Source: Aquabacter spiritensis (GTDB lineage Bacteria > Pseudomonadota > Alphaproteobacteria > Rhizobiales > Xanthobacteraceae). From it: a DNA stretch of 64,000 nucleotides. The DNA is taken from assembly GCF_004346185.1 (NCBI RefSeq), contig NZ_SMAI01000001.1:620001-684000 (forward strand). Direction: 5' to 3'. A program made the translations under genes and the position numbers. Below are positions 28,092 through 36,078 of this stretch, in pieces. Each line of letters starts with the position of its first letter. Within the stretch, counting starts at the first letter, position 1. The notes beneath the pieces are model-generated. The model made no database searches. It saw only the letters and a program-made list of their open reading frames with translations, and was not told the DNA's origin.

Positions 28092-29638
28092 GTCTGAAAG
28101 TCCTTTGCGGGCAGTACGGCTTCGTACCAGGTGCGCAGCGAGCCAAGCTCCTGATGGCCAAGGCAGCGCGTGAGATAACGCCGGATCCGCGGCAGGTGGC
28201 GCAGATAATTGGGCTTGCCGTCACGCAGATTGAGACGCGCGAAGATACCGAGGATCTTGGTCGCGCGCTGCGCGCCGAGCAGAGCATAGAGATGGGCGAA
28301 GCTGCGGGCGTCGAACCCAGGATCGGCACCGCGGCGTTGGCGCACATAGTGGCCGAGCAGGTGTAATTCCAGGCTCTCGGGAATATCGAGGCGGGCGTCT
28401 TGCGCGAGAGAGACGACGTCGTAGGCCGCAGGACCCATGACCGCATCTTGAAAATCGATCAGCCCGACCCGCGCCAGTCCCTCGCGTTCGGCGAGCCACA
28501 GCAGATTGGGCGAATGGTAGTCCCGCAGCACCCAGGTCTGCGGCTCGTCCAGCGTCGGCGCGAGCGCGTTGCGCCACAGCAGCACGAACTCCTCGCGGAC
28601 CACTTGATCGATCGCGATGTGCCGGAACGGAAGATACCAGTCCAGCATCAGCTCCACCTCGATGAGGAGCGCTTCGGTTCCGTAGGGGGGAAGGACATGT
28701 TCCGACTGGGGCGCGATGGGCAGGACGTTCGGCAGTCGGCGGCCATGCAGTGCCGCAAGCACATCGATCGCCGCCTCGTAACGTGCCTTGATAGGCTCCG
28801 GCGGTGACCCCTGGATGACGCCGGCATCCCCCAGATCCTCGATCAGCAACAGGCCGCGGTCGAGATCGGCGGCGTAGATTTCGGGCGCGGAGAAACCCTC
28901 CGCCCGCAGGCCCCGCGCCACGGCGACGAAGGCCCTGACGTCCTCCGCGAGATGAGCGAGGCGGCTATAAGGCAGGCCGCGGCGCACCGGCGGGCCGTCG
29001 GGCCGTCGCGGCGCATTCATCAGGATCGCGCTGCGGTCGGGCAGAACCAGACGCGCATAGGAGCGGGTGGATGCGTCCCCCTGCATGTGATGCCGCTCGG
29101 CCGCACCGAAGCCGCTCGCCTCCACCAGGACTTCCGAGACATGCAACCGGTCGAGCCGCGCGGCGAAGGCGCCCCCGCCCGTCAGGCGCGCGCGGCGCCC
29201 GTCGGGGCCGAGATCCGGCGCCAATTCCATGGCAATGTCGAGCCGTTCCGCACGCAGCGCACCCCCGGCACGTTCCGGCCATTCGACGATCGCGATCGCG
29301 TCGTGCGACTGATCTTCCCAGCCGATCTCGACCAGTTCCTCGGGATCGGCGACCCGATAAAAGTCGGCATGCACCACCCGGCCGCGCGGCAGATCGTAGC
29401 CCACCATCAGCGAGAAGGTGGGGCTCGGCACCTCGATATGTGGATCATCCGCCAAGGCGCGGATCAAGGCGCGGGCGAAGGCGGTCTTGCCCGAGCCGAG
29501 ATCGCCGGACAATGCGACGAGGTCGCCCGGCGCGAGCCACAAGGTCAAAGTCGCCGCGAGTTGGTGAGTCGCGGCGAGGCTCGGCAGGTCCACGCTCAGG
29601 CCCGCTTCGTCGGCGGCCCGGGTCAGGCTGATCCTCAT
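28088..29638 (-). CDS. tsaE: Fusion of TsaE ATPase and AmgK-like sugar kinase
   Basis: 516 residues, about three times the size of stand-alone TsaE. Residues about 1-150 are TsaE: Walker A SGDLGSGKTAFARAL (44-58), SPTFSLMVGYD, VVHADFYRV and IAIVEWPERA; TsaE powers t6A37 tRNA modification with TsaB/TsaD. Residues about 175-516 are an aminoglycoside-phosphotransferase-like kinase with QGDASTRSYARL, LLIEDLGDAGV, catalytic VLRDYHSPNLLW and metal-binding LIDFQDAVMGPAAYDV, resembling the N-acetylmuramate/N-acetylglucosamine kinase AmgK. ATG overlaps the divL stop (ATGA), and its own stop overlaps the murU-like start. One polypeptide thus joins tRNA modification and wall-sugar recycling. Confidence 0.88.
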   Translation of the reverse strand: MRISLTRAADEAGLSVDLPSLAATHQLAATLTLWLAPGDLVALSGDLGSGKTAFARALIRALADDPHIEVPSPTFSLMVGYDLPRGRVVHADFYRVADPEELVEIGWEDQSHDAIAIVEWPERAGGALRAERLDIAMELAPDLGPDGRRARLTGGGAFAARLDRLHVSEVLVEASGFGAAERHHMQGDASTRSYARLVLPDRSAILMNAPRRPDGPPVRRGLPYSRLAHLAEDVRAFVAVARGLRAEGFSAPEIYAADLDRGLLLIEDLGDAGVIQGSPPEPIKARYEAAIDVLAALHGRRLPNVLPIAPQSEHVLPPYGTEALLIEVELMLDWYLPFRHIAIDQVVREEFVLLWRNALAPTLDEPQTWVLRDYHSPNLLWLAEREGLARVGLIDFQDAVMGPAAYDVVSLAQDARLDIPESLELHLLGHYVRQRRGADPGFDARSFAHLYALLGAQRATKILGIFARLNLRDGKPNYLRHLPRIRRYLTRCLGHQELGSLRTWYEAVLPAKDFQT

Positions 29639-32064
29639 GCGGCGGCCTCACGGCGGGAGGGAACATCGAGCGGGAACACGCAGACGGCGAGGGTCCCGCC
29701 GCCCTCCGCACTCGCCAGGGACACCGAGCCGCCGTGCAGTTCCATGAAGGATCGCACGATCGACAGACCGAGCCCGACGCCGGCGCGGCCGCGCGGACTG
29801 GGGCGCGCCTCGAAACGCTGGAACAGGGTCTCGGCGACATCGCTGGCGATTCCCGGTCCCTCGTCTTGCACGGTCAGCACCAAAGCGTCGGGGCGCCGCT
29901 GGGCGCTGATCGTGACGGCACCGCCCTTGGGCGAGACCGCGACGGCATTGGAGATCAGATTGAACAGGATCTGGCGCACCCGTCGCCCGTCTGCGACGAA
30001 GCGCCCGACATCGCCGGGAGCGGCGATCACCAGGCGTACCCCGGCCTCGGCCAGCAGATCGCGCACCGCGTCCGCCACCGCCGCCAGCGTCTCGCCGACA
30101 TCGAGTTCGCGCAGATCGAGCCCCATTGCCCCGGCATCGATGGTGGCGAGATCGAGGATGTCGTCGATGAGCGCGCGCAGCGTGTCTGAGGATTGGCGGA
30201 CATGGGAAAGGAACTCCTGCTGGCGCGCAGTGAGCGGGCCTATCCCCGGCTCGGCAAGCATGTGGGCATAGCCGATCAATGTGTTGAGCGGGGTACGCAG
30301 ATGATAGGAGACGTGGCCGACGAAAGCGTTCTTGAGCGCGTCCGCCGCCTCCAGCGCCTCGTTGCGTTCGACCAGCGCCCGCTCGACCTTCACGCTGTCG
30401 GTAATGTCGCGGAATGTCACCATGGTTCCGCCGTCCGGCAGCGGCTGCGCCGCGCCGTCCAACACCCGGCCATCCGCGCGTTCGAGGCGCAGCGTCTCGC
30501 CGCGGCGGTGGTCGAGCGCGGTCACGACCGAGCGGATACGTGCCCAGGCGCGGGTCTCGCCATGCAAGGGCCGGCACATCGCGGCGACCGCATCGATGTG
30601 CGGCTTTTCGCCGAGCGCCTGCGACCCGAGCGACCAGAGGGCGAGAAAAGCCTGATTGTAGAGCCGCAGCCGTCCGTCGGAACCGAACACCGCAACCGCC
30701 TCGGCAAGCCCGTCCAAGGTTTCGCCCTGGATCCGGATCAAAGTGTTGTAGCGGCTTTCGAGCGCCATGCGCTCGGAGACGTCCTCGAACAAATAGGTCA
30801 CGCCGCCTTCGGCATTGGGCGTCGCCACCATGCGCAGCATCTGCCCGCCCGGAAGGTGCCACCAGTCGTGGACCGGCTCGACGGCGCGATAAGCCTCGCG
30901 CAAATGCTCGCGCCAGGCACGGAAGTCGGCCTGTTCCGGAACCCGGCGCTGGGTGCGCAGATGCTCCAGGATCTCGCTTTCCGTCGGCCGCGCATCGAGG
31001 AAAGCGGCATCGAGTGCGAACAGCGCCTCATAGGCGGCATTGTGGAACATCAGCCGCTCGTCGGGGCCGAACATCACCACGGCTGTCGCGAGCTGGTCGA
31101 GCGTGCGACGGTGGGCCGCGACGGTGCGCTCGATTTCGCGGCGCAGGCCGTCCTCGGCGGTGACGTCTACGGCGAGGCCGGCAGCGCCCGTCGACATCCG
31201 GATCTCGAACACGTCGAGGACCCGGCGCTGTCCGCCCGACACCACGCGTGTGCGCCCGCGAAATGCGCCTCCGCCGCGCCGCGCGAGCACGCCGGCGTCG
31301 CGCGTCGTCTGGTCGAGCAATTCGAGGCCGCGCGTCACCGCTTCGTCCGGAGATTTGGCCGCGACGGCGGCGGCGAAGGCGGGATTGACCGCTGCGAGAT
31401 CGCCAGCCGCATCACGCACCCAGGCCGGCCATGGGGCGGCCGCAAACAAAGCGGCACCCCCGACTGCCGCAACCGAAGCATTGGAGGGTTCGGCCGGCAA
31501 GGCCCGCGCGGCGAGCACGCGGCTGCCCGCCGCGGCCCGCCCTTCGAGCCTGAGCCGCCCGCTGGCGGCCGGCACAGTCAGGACAAAGCCTTCTCCGGTC
31601 GACCGCAGCCGTGCCAGCGGCGTTGCCAGCGCCGCAGCCGCGGCGGTGCCGAGCCAGGGCGACACGTCGATCTCTTGCCCTTCGACCCGCACTCCGCGCG
31701 CGATCGCGCTGCCGAAAAGATGCGGGGTCTCCTCCGCGGTCCAGATGATGCCACCGTCCGCGTCGCCGGCCACCAGCGCCTTCACCGCGTGAAGGTCGGC
31801 CCGCGCGGCGGCGAGCAGGCGCGCCGTGCGCCGCTCGGCCTCCCGCAAAGCACGGTTGCGCACGATATAGGCAATCCCCGTCGCGGCGGCGGCGGCGCAG
31901 GCACCAAGAGCCACGGCCACAAGCAGTCCGTCCTGTGTGCCGAGGCTCTCGAACGACGCGGCAGAAGCAGGGGTGCTGACGAGAAGTGCCGTCGTGGCGC
32001 CGAGGCGCCGGACGGCGCGCCGATCTCGGTCCGCCTTGCGCCCCATCATGCTGTGCAGCCCCAT
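29635..32064 (-). CDS. divL: DivL-like PAS sensor pseudo-histidine-kinase
   Basis: 809 residues from the ATG at 32064 (other ATGs at 32049/32046 are possible). Near the N-terminus a signal-like segment (TTALLVSTPASA) and a membrane segment (LLVAVALGACAAAAATGIAY), then three or more PAS-like domains (about residues 210-560), a dimerisation helix and a HATPase (NLISNAV, DEGPGIA, GVGLGLSIV). The H-box reads GHVSYHLRTPLNTLIGY: the phospho-accepting histidine of SHELRTPL is replaced by tyrosine (Tyr587, codon 30306-30304). That replacement defines Caulobacter DivL, which tunes CckA and reads DivK. The gene sits before tsaE and overlaps it. Confidence 0.82.
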   Translation of the reverse strand: MGLHSMMGRKADRDRRAVRRLGATTALLVSTPASAASFESLGTQDGLLVAVALGACAAAAATGIAYIVRNRALREAERRTARLLAAARADLHAVKALVAGDADGGIIWTAEETPHLFGSAIARGVRVEGQEIDVSPWLGTAAAAALATPLARLRSTGEGFVLTVPAASGRLRLEGRAAAGSRVLAARALPAEPSNASVAAVGGAALFAAAPWPAWVRDAAGDLAAVNPAFAAAVAAKSPDEAVTRGLELLDQTTRDAGVLARRGGGAFRGRTRVVSGGQRRVLDVFEIRMSTGAAGLAVDVTAEDGLRREIERTVAAHRRTLDQLATAVVMFGPDERLMFHNAAYEALFALDAAFLDARPTESEILEHLRTQRRVPEQADFRAWREHLREAYRAVEPVHDWWHLPGGQMLRMVATPNAEGGVTYLFEDVSERMALESRYNTLIRIQGETLDGLAEAVAVFGSDGRLRLYNQAFLALWSLGSQALGEKPHIDAVAAMCRPLHGETRAWARIRSVVTALDHRRGETLRLERADGRVLDGAAQPLPDGGTMVTFRDITDSVKVERALVERNEALEAADALKNAFVGHVSYHLRTPLNTLIGYAHMLAEPGIGPLTARQQEFLSHVRQSSDTLRALIDDILDLATIDAGAMGLDLRELDVGETLAAVADAVRDLLAEAGVRLVIAAPGDVGRFVADGRRVRQILFNLISNAVAVSPKGGAVTISAQRRPDALVLTVQDEGPGIASDVAETLFQRFEARPSPRGRAGVGLGLSIVRSFMELHGGSVSLASAEGGGTLAVCVFPLDVPSRREAAA

Positions 32065-32111
32065 CCCATCCCGAGGGGTCGGCCCCTGGGTCACCGGCGG
32101 CGACCCGCGAA

Positions 32112-32291
32112 TCAGCGCCACTCTATCGGACGGGCGAAAGCGAGAGAAGCATCGCCCGCGGCCTGGACCCGCGATCTGGGGTGATCCCGCTTCGACGCCA
32201 GCCGCCGCCCGCACATTGAAGGAGGCGATGTCGCCGGTCGAAGGTGATCAGCGGCGACGTGGTCGTCGTAGAAGAGGGAGAATTGCCCCAT
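32112..32291 (-). CDS. Possible 59-residue protein upstream of divL
   Basis: ATG at 32291 is preceded by AGGAGG with a 7-base spacing, and AT-rich TATTTTATGGGG lies just upstream as a possible -10. The peptide starts MGQFSLFYDDHVAADHLRP with mostly GC-ending codons, then becomes less protein-like. No family recognised. It lies between the presumed divL promoter and the divL start, so it could be a leader ORF or chance. Confidence 0.35.
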   Translation of the reverse strand: MGQFSLFYDDHVAADHLRPATSPPSMCGRRLASKRDHPRSRVQAAGDASLAFARPIEWR

Positions 32292-32434
32292 GGCGCAGCC
32301 TCCTATCGCTCCCCATAAAATACAGGACCCGGACACCAGATCGCGAAGGTGAGCCCGGGCCGCCCTTGCTTCACGCAACGGGCAGAGGAGAATGCGGGCG
32401 CAGCCGCGGCGCGATCTGGCAGAGGAACGAGAAA

Positions 32435-32776
32435 ATGAGCGAACCCAATCCTTTCGGCGGCCGAATCACCCACCTCACTCCCGAAGAGGTCCAGGCTGGG
32501 ATGGCCGAGGGGACGATCCTGCTGGTCGACGTGCGCGAGCCCAACGAGACCGCAGCCGAGCGCATTCCCGGCGCGGCCATCTTTCCTTTGACCACCTTCG
32601 ACGCCGCGGCGCTGCCGGATCCGGGTGCGCGGCGGCTGGTCTTCTCCTGCCGGTCAGGGCAGCGCTCGCAGCGCGCCGCCGCCCTGGCGCAGGCCGCAGG
32701 CCTCGATTACGAGGCGCACCTGCAGGGCGGCATTCTGGGCTGGAAGCAGGCGGGATTCGCGACCGAGACGGACTGA
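32435..32776 (+). CDS. Single-domain rhodanese-like sulfurtransferase
   Basis: 113 residues; the start is set by AGAGGAACGA before ATG (the frame stays open for 166 codons upstream, antisense to the divL start). One rhodanese domain: LLVDVREPNETAAERIPGA, then the catalytic loop FSCRSGQRS with the active-site cysteine and a six-residue loop, and HLQGGILGWKQAGF at the C-terminus. Members move sulfane sulfur, as GlpE or as partners in thiol metabolism. It ends four bases before the convergent receiver-kinase stop, so no separate terminator fits between them. Confidence 0.9.
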   Translation: MSEPNPFGGRITHLTPEEVQAGMAEGTILLVDVREPNETAAERIPGAAIFPLTTFDAAALPDPGARRLVFSCRSGQRSQRAAALAQAAGLDYEAHLQGGILGWKQAGFATETD

Positions 32777-32779
32777 CGG

Positions 32780-33937
32780 TCAGGACCGCGCGTCGAGCGG
32801 AAACACCAGGCAGACGCAGGTGCCGGTTTCGCCCGCCTGCGGCTGGCGCGCGATGAAGCTCAGCTGTGCGCTGAGCTTGGCGGCCATGGCGCGAACGATG
32901 CGATTGCCGAGGCCGCTGGTGGACACTGCACTCTCAGGCGGCAGTCCGACGCCGTCGTCCTCGACCACCAGACGGATCGTCCCCTCAGATTCCCTCAACG
33001 TGATGCGAACTGGCCCGGCGCCGCCCGGATACGCGTATTTGGACGCGTTGATCACGAGTTCCGTGACGATCACGCCGATGGCCACCGCCCGGTCGGGGTC
33101 GATGGCCACCGGATCGGAGGCAACCGAAAGGGCGATGCCCGCATCGCCATGTCGGGCGGAGACCTGGAGATCATCCACCAAGGCGGCGAGATATTGGTCG
33201 ACGGCGACGGTCGCCACCTGATCCGACGTATAGAGCCGCCGGTGCACCTGCGCGACCGCGGCCACCCGGCCGCGCGCGGCGTTCAGCGCCTCCTGGACCT
33301 CCGGATTGCCGGTCGCGCCAGCCTGCACATGAAGCATCGACACGATGATCTGAAGCGAATTTCCGACGCGATGGTTCATCTCGCGCAGCAGCAGAGCACG
33401 TTCCGCCGCGAGCGCCTCAAACCGGTCGCGGGCAACGCGGATTTCCTCCTCGGCCGCCTCGTGAGCCCTGCGCATGCGCACGGTCTGGACGGCGCCTTCG
33501 ATAGCGGAGCCCAGCAGCTCGATGAAATCGTTCTCGATCTCCTTGATCACGTAATCCGCAGCGCCGGCCTTCAGCGCGGCCACAGCGATCCGGCTCTCCT
33601 GGGTGCCCGTGACATAGACCACGGGCGGCGGATCCGGCATGGCGCGGATCGCCGCGAGCGTTTCGAGACCGTCCTGGCCCGGCATGAAATGATCGAGCGC
33701 GACGGCGTCGATGCCGCCGCCGCTCAGTCGGGCGAGGCCTTCCACCCCGGAGGTCGCGAGGTCAACCTCGAAGCCGAGCCGTGACAGTTTGCGCCGCACG
33801 AGGCGTCCGAGCCCCGGATCGTCATCGATATAAAGCACGCGCAGAACGTCGCGGGGCGGCAATCCGGAAGGATCGACCGCCCCCTGTTCCTCCGCTTCCT
33901 GATCGGCGCCCGGATCCGGCACCTTGATCGGCATCAT
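32780..33937 (-). CDS. Response regulator-HisKA_2 histidine kinase hybrid
   Basis: 385 residues. A receiver domain (about residues 32-150) has the acidic pocket YIDDDPG, phospho-acceptor D82 in ALDHFMPGQDG, and VYVTGTQ. A helical linker leads to a HisKA_2 domain with REMNHRVGNSLQII (His189), then a HATPase with ELVINASKYAYP, EDDGVGLP and GLGNRIV. This family signals in light, stress and two-component branches of alphaproteobacteria. The start overlaps the upstream receiver stop (ATGA). A receiver fused to its own kinase suggests it is phosphorylated by, or buffers, the upstream kinase. Output unknown. Confidence 0.88.
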   Translation of the reverse strand: MMPIKVPDPGADQEAEEQGAVDPSGLPPRDVLRVLYIDDDPGLGRLVRRKLSRLGFEVDLATSGVEGLARLSGGGIDAVALDHFMPGQDGLETLAAIRAMPDPPPVVYVTGTQESRIAVAALKAGAADYVIKEIENDFIELLGSAIEGAVQTVRMRRAHEAAEEEIRVARDRFEALAAERALLLREMNHRVGNSLQIIVSMLHVQAGATGNPEVQEALNAARGRVAAVAQVHRRLYTSDQVATVAVDQYLAALVDDLQVSARHGDAGIALSVASDPVAIDPDRAVAIGVIVTELVINASKYAYPGGAGPVRITLRESEGTIRLVVEDDGVGLPPESAVSTSGLGNRIVRAMAAKLSAQLSFIARQPQAGETGTCVCLVFPLDARS

Positions 33938-34371
33938 TTCGCCTCAGGCACCTGGATCACCGAGAAGAACAGGCCAAGCTGGCGGATCGCGTTCGCGAAA
34001 TTCTCGTAATTTACCGGCTTGGTAACATAGACATTGGCGCCGAGATCGTAGCAGCGCTGGATCTCGGTCTTGTCGTCCGTGGTGGTCAGGACCACGACCG
34101 GAGAGCGCTTCAGATGCTCGTTTTCCTTGATGCGCTTCAGAATCTCGACCCCGGTCATGTCCGGCAGATTGAGATCCAGCAACACCAACAAAGCACGCCC
34201 GGCGCTCACCTTGCCCGACCCGTCGGCACCGAACAGATGGGTGAGCGCACTGGTTCCGTCGGAAAACGGCATGATTTCGTTCATCACGCCCGCACGGCGG
34301 ATGTTCTTTTCAATCAGCCGCGCGTGACCTTCGTCGTCCTCGATCATGACGATGGTAACGTGATCAACCAT
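33934..34371 (-). CDS. CheY-like single-domain response regulator (Rcp1 type)
   Basis: 145 residues. Receiver only: acidic pair IEDDEGHARLI, phospho-acceptor D66 in LLDLNLPDMTG, TTTDD, and K118 in VYVTKPVNYE. The long loop before the phospho-site (FGADGSGKVSAGR) is typical of Rcp1/bacteriophytochrome-associated receivers. It overlaps the kinase stop by eight bases upstream and the hybrid kinase start by four bases downstream, so all three genes form one translationally coupled phosphorelay. Confidence 0.9.
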   Translation of the reverse strand: MVDHVTIVMIEDDEGHARLIEKNIRRAGVMNEIMPFSDGTSALTHLFGADGSGKVSAGRALLVLLDLNLPDMTGVEILKRIKENEHLKRSPVVVLTTTDDKTEIQRCYDLGANVYVTKPVNYENFANAIRQLGLFFSVIQVPEAK

Positions 34372-35872
34372 GGCGCTCGTCCCTCTGATGCTGCGCGGCG
34401 AGGGTCCGCGGCAGCGTGATCTTGAATGTCGTTCCTCGGCCGAGTTCGGATTCGAGCATGACCGAGCCGCCCATGCGGCGCACCAGCGTGCGCACATGGG
34501 CGAGCCCAATGCCTTCGCCGGGCCGGTCCTGGGGACCTGAACGGCGGAACAGCTCGAAGACCCGGCCGCGATCCTTCGGATCTATACCGCGTCCGTTGTC
34601 GGATACCAAAAACGTGACATAGGCTGAAGTTTCGATCGCCTTGACCTCGATCCGGCCGGGCACGTCGGTTCGCAAATATTTTACCGCATTGTCCACCAGA
34701 TTCGTGAAAATCTGCTCCAGCGCCAGACGGTCCGACACGATTTCCGGCATTTTCGCGACCTCGATCGTCGCCTGGCGCTCCATCAATTGGTGCGCCATGG
34801 TCGCCGAAATGCCTTCGACCAAGGCGGTGACGTCGACCGGGGCGGGGCGGAACTCGGCGCGCCCCTGGCGCGAGAGATCGAGAATCGCCTTGATCAGCCG
34901 GTCCATCTTGATGATCGACACTTTGATGAAGCCGAAGGCCTCCTCGAAATCCTTCGCCAGTGCCTCGTCCTGCGCCTCGTCGGTGTCGCCCGCCCGGTTT
35001 CGCAGCCCCGAGATCCGCGCGAACAGATCGGACCGTAAGGCTTCAAGTTCGCTGGTGAAGCCCATGATGTTGACCAAGGGCGAACGCAGATCGTGGCTGA
35101 CGATATAAGCGAAGGTCTGAATTTCCTGATTGGCCTCCTGCAGATCGGCCGTGCGTTCCGCGACGCGCTTCTCGAGATCGGCGTTCACCATCGAAAGCTC
35201 GGCATGCGCGGCGCGTAGCGCCTTGGTCGTGCGCTGGGACAGGTGAACGGAGACGGCCGCGACGCTGATGATCGCCATCACGCCGACGATGTTGACAAGC
35301 AGCAGCCAGTTCGCCGATTCGCGCGAGGATTGGGAGCGGCTCGCGAGGAGGAGCTCTTCGGCCGCCTTCATATCCTCGATGATCTTGGTGACGTCGCGCA
35401 TCAGCATCTCGCCGCGGTCGGTCTCCACCACGGCGAGGGCCGCATCCCATTGACCCTGCCGTCCGAGCTCGACGGTGCGCTCGAGTTCCGCGACTTTGTC
35501 GCGGACGAGCGGGATCAGCCCCGCGAGGATGGCCGCCTGATCGGCATTGTCGGAGGTGAGGCGAACAATCTCGTCGAGTTCCGGCACGACATCCCGGCGC
35601 GAATCCTCGAAGAGCTGAAGGTAGGTGGGATTGCGAGTCAGCAGGAAGCCGCGCTGCGAGCTTTCCGCACGTCGGAGATAAATCTGGATTTCCGCGAGTG
35701 AGTTCTGAACTTCGAGCGTATGGGCCACCGCCCCCGCATCGTCGCGCGCCTGATTCACCAGCCAGATCGAGGCGGAACTGATGGCGATCAGCACGGCGAA
35801 GCCGAGACCGAGCAGCACCGGCTGACTCAGGCGCGAGAGAAACGGCGCCTGCTTCTTGTCACGAAACGGCAT
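34364..35872 (-). CDS. CHASE3-domain membrane sensor histidine kinase
   Basis: 502 residues. Two membrane helices (about 18-40 and 188-210) bracket a periplasmic CHASE3 domain (SLAEIQIYLRRAESSQRGFLLT...). A coiled coil (about 218-250) follows, then HisKA with FAYIVSHDLRSPLVNIMGF (His260), and HATPase motifs NLVDNAVKYL, DNGRGIDP and GEGIGLAHV. No PAS or phytochrome domain. First gene of the three-gene signalling operon. SD signal is weak. The signal it senses is unknown; CHASE3 ligands are generally undefined. Confidence 0.88.
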   Translation of the reverse strand: MPFRDKKQAPFLSRLSQPVLLGLGFAVLIAISSASIWLVNQARDDAGAVAHTLEVQNSLAEIQIYLRRAESSQRGFLLTRNPTYLQLFEDSRRDVVPELDEIVRLTSDNADQAAILAGLIPLVRDKVAELERTVELGRQGQWDAALAVVETDRGEMLMRDVTKIIEDMKAAEELLLASRSQSSRESANWLLLVNIVGVMAIISVAAVSVHLSQRTTKALRAAHAELSMVNADLEKRVAERTADLQEANQEIQTFAYIVSHDLRSPLVNIMGFTSELEALRSDLFARISGLRNRAGDTDEAQDEALAKDFEEAFGFIKVSIIKMDRLIKAILDLSRQGRAEFRPAPVDVTALVEGISATMAHQLMERQATIEVAKMPEIVSDRLALEQIFTNLVDNAVKYLRTDVPGRIEVKAIETSAYVTFLVSDNGRGIDPKDRGRVFELFRRSGPQDRPGEGIGLAHVRTLVRRMGGSVMLESELGRGTTFKITLPRTLAAQHQRDERHG

Positions 35873-35945
35873 GCTGGAAAGTTGCTCTTGTCAGAAGGAG
35901 AGGTCGGCCGGTCCCGGACAGGTCCAGATCCGACCCAAACATAGC

Positions 35946-35966
35946 GTGAACAGGCCTATGTGAACA
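35946..35966. repeat. Direct repeats GTGAACA in the divergent kinase/GS promoter gap
   Basis: GTGAACA at 35946-35952 and again at 35960-35966, 14 bases apart, overlapping an inverted repeat CATAG-N11-CTATG (35940-35960). They lie in the 206-base gap between the CHASE3 kinase (-) and the glutamine-synthetase-like gene (+). Could be a regulator site; no named box recognised. Confidence 0.3.
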
Positions 35967-36078
35967 ACATTGCGCCGCTCCGCAAGCAAGAGCATAAAAT
36001 AAAGGCAAAGGCACAGCTTGTCCGCGCGCCGGCAAAGCGCTTGGATAAATCGGGTTGAAATGTGAGTGACAGAGTATC

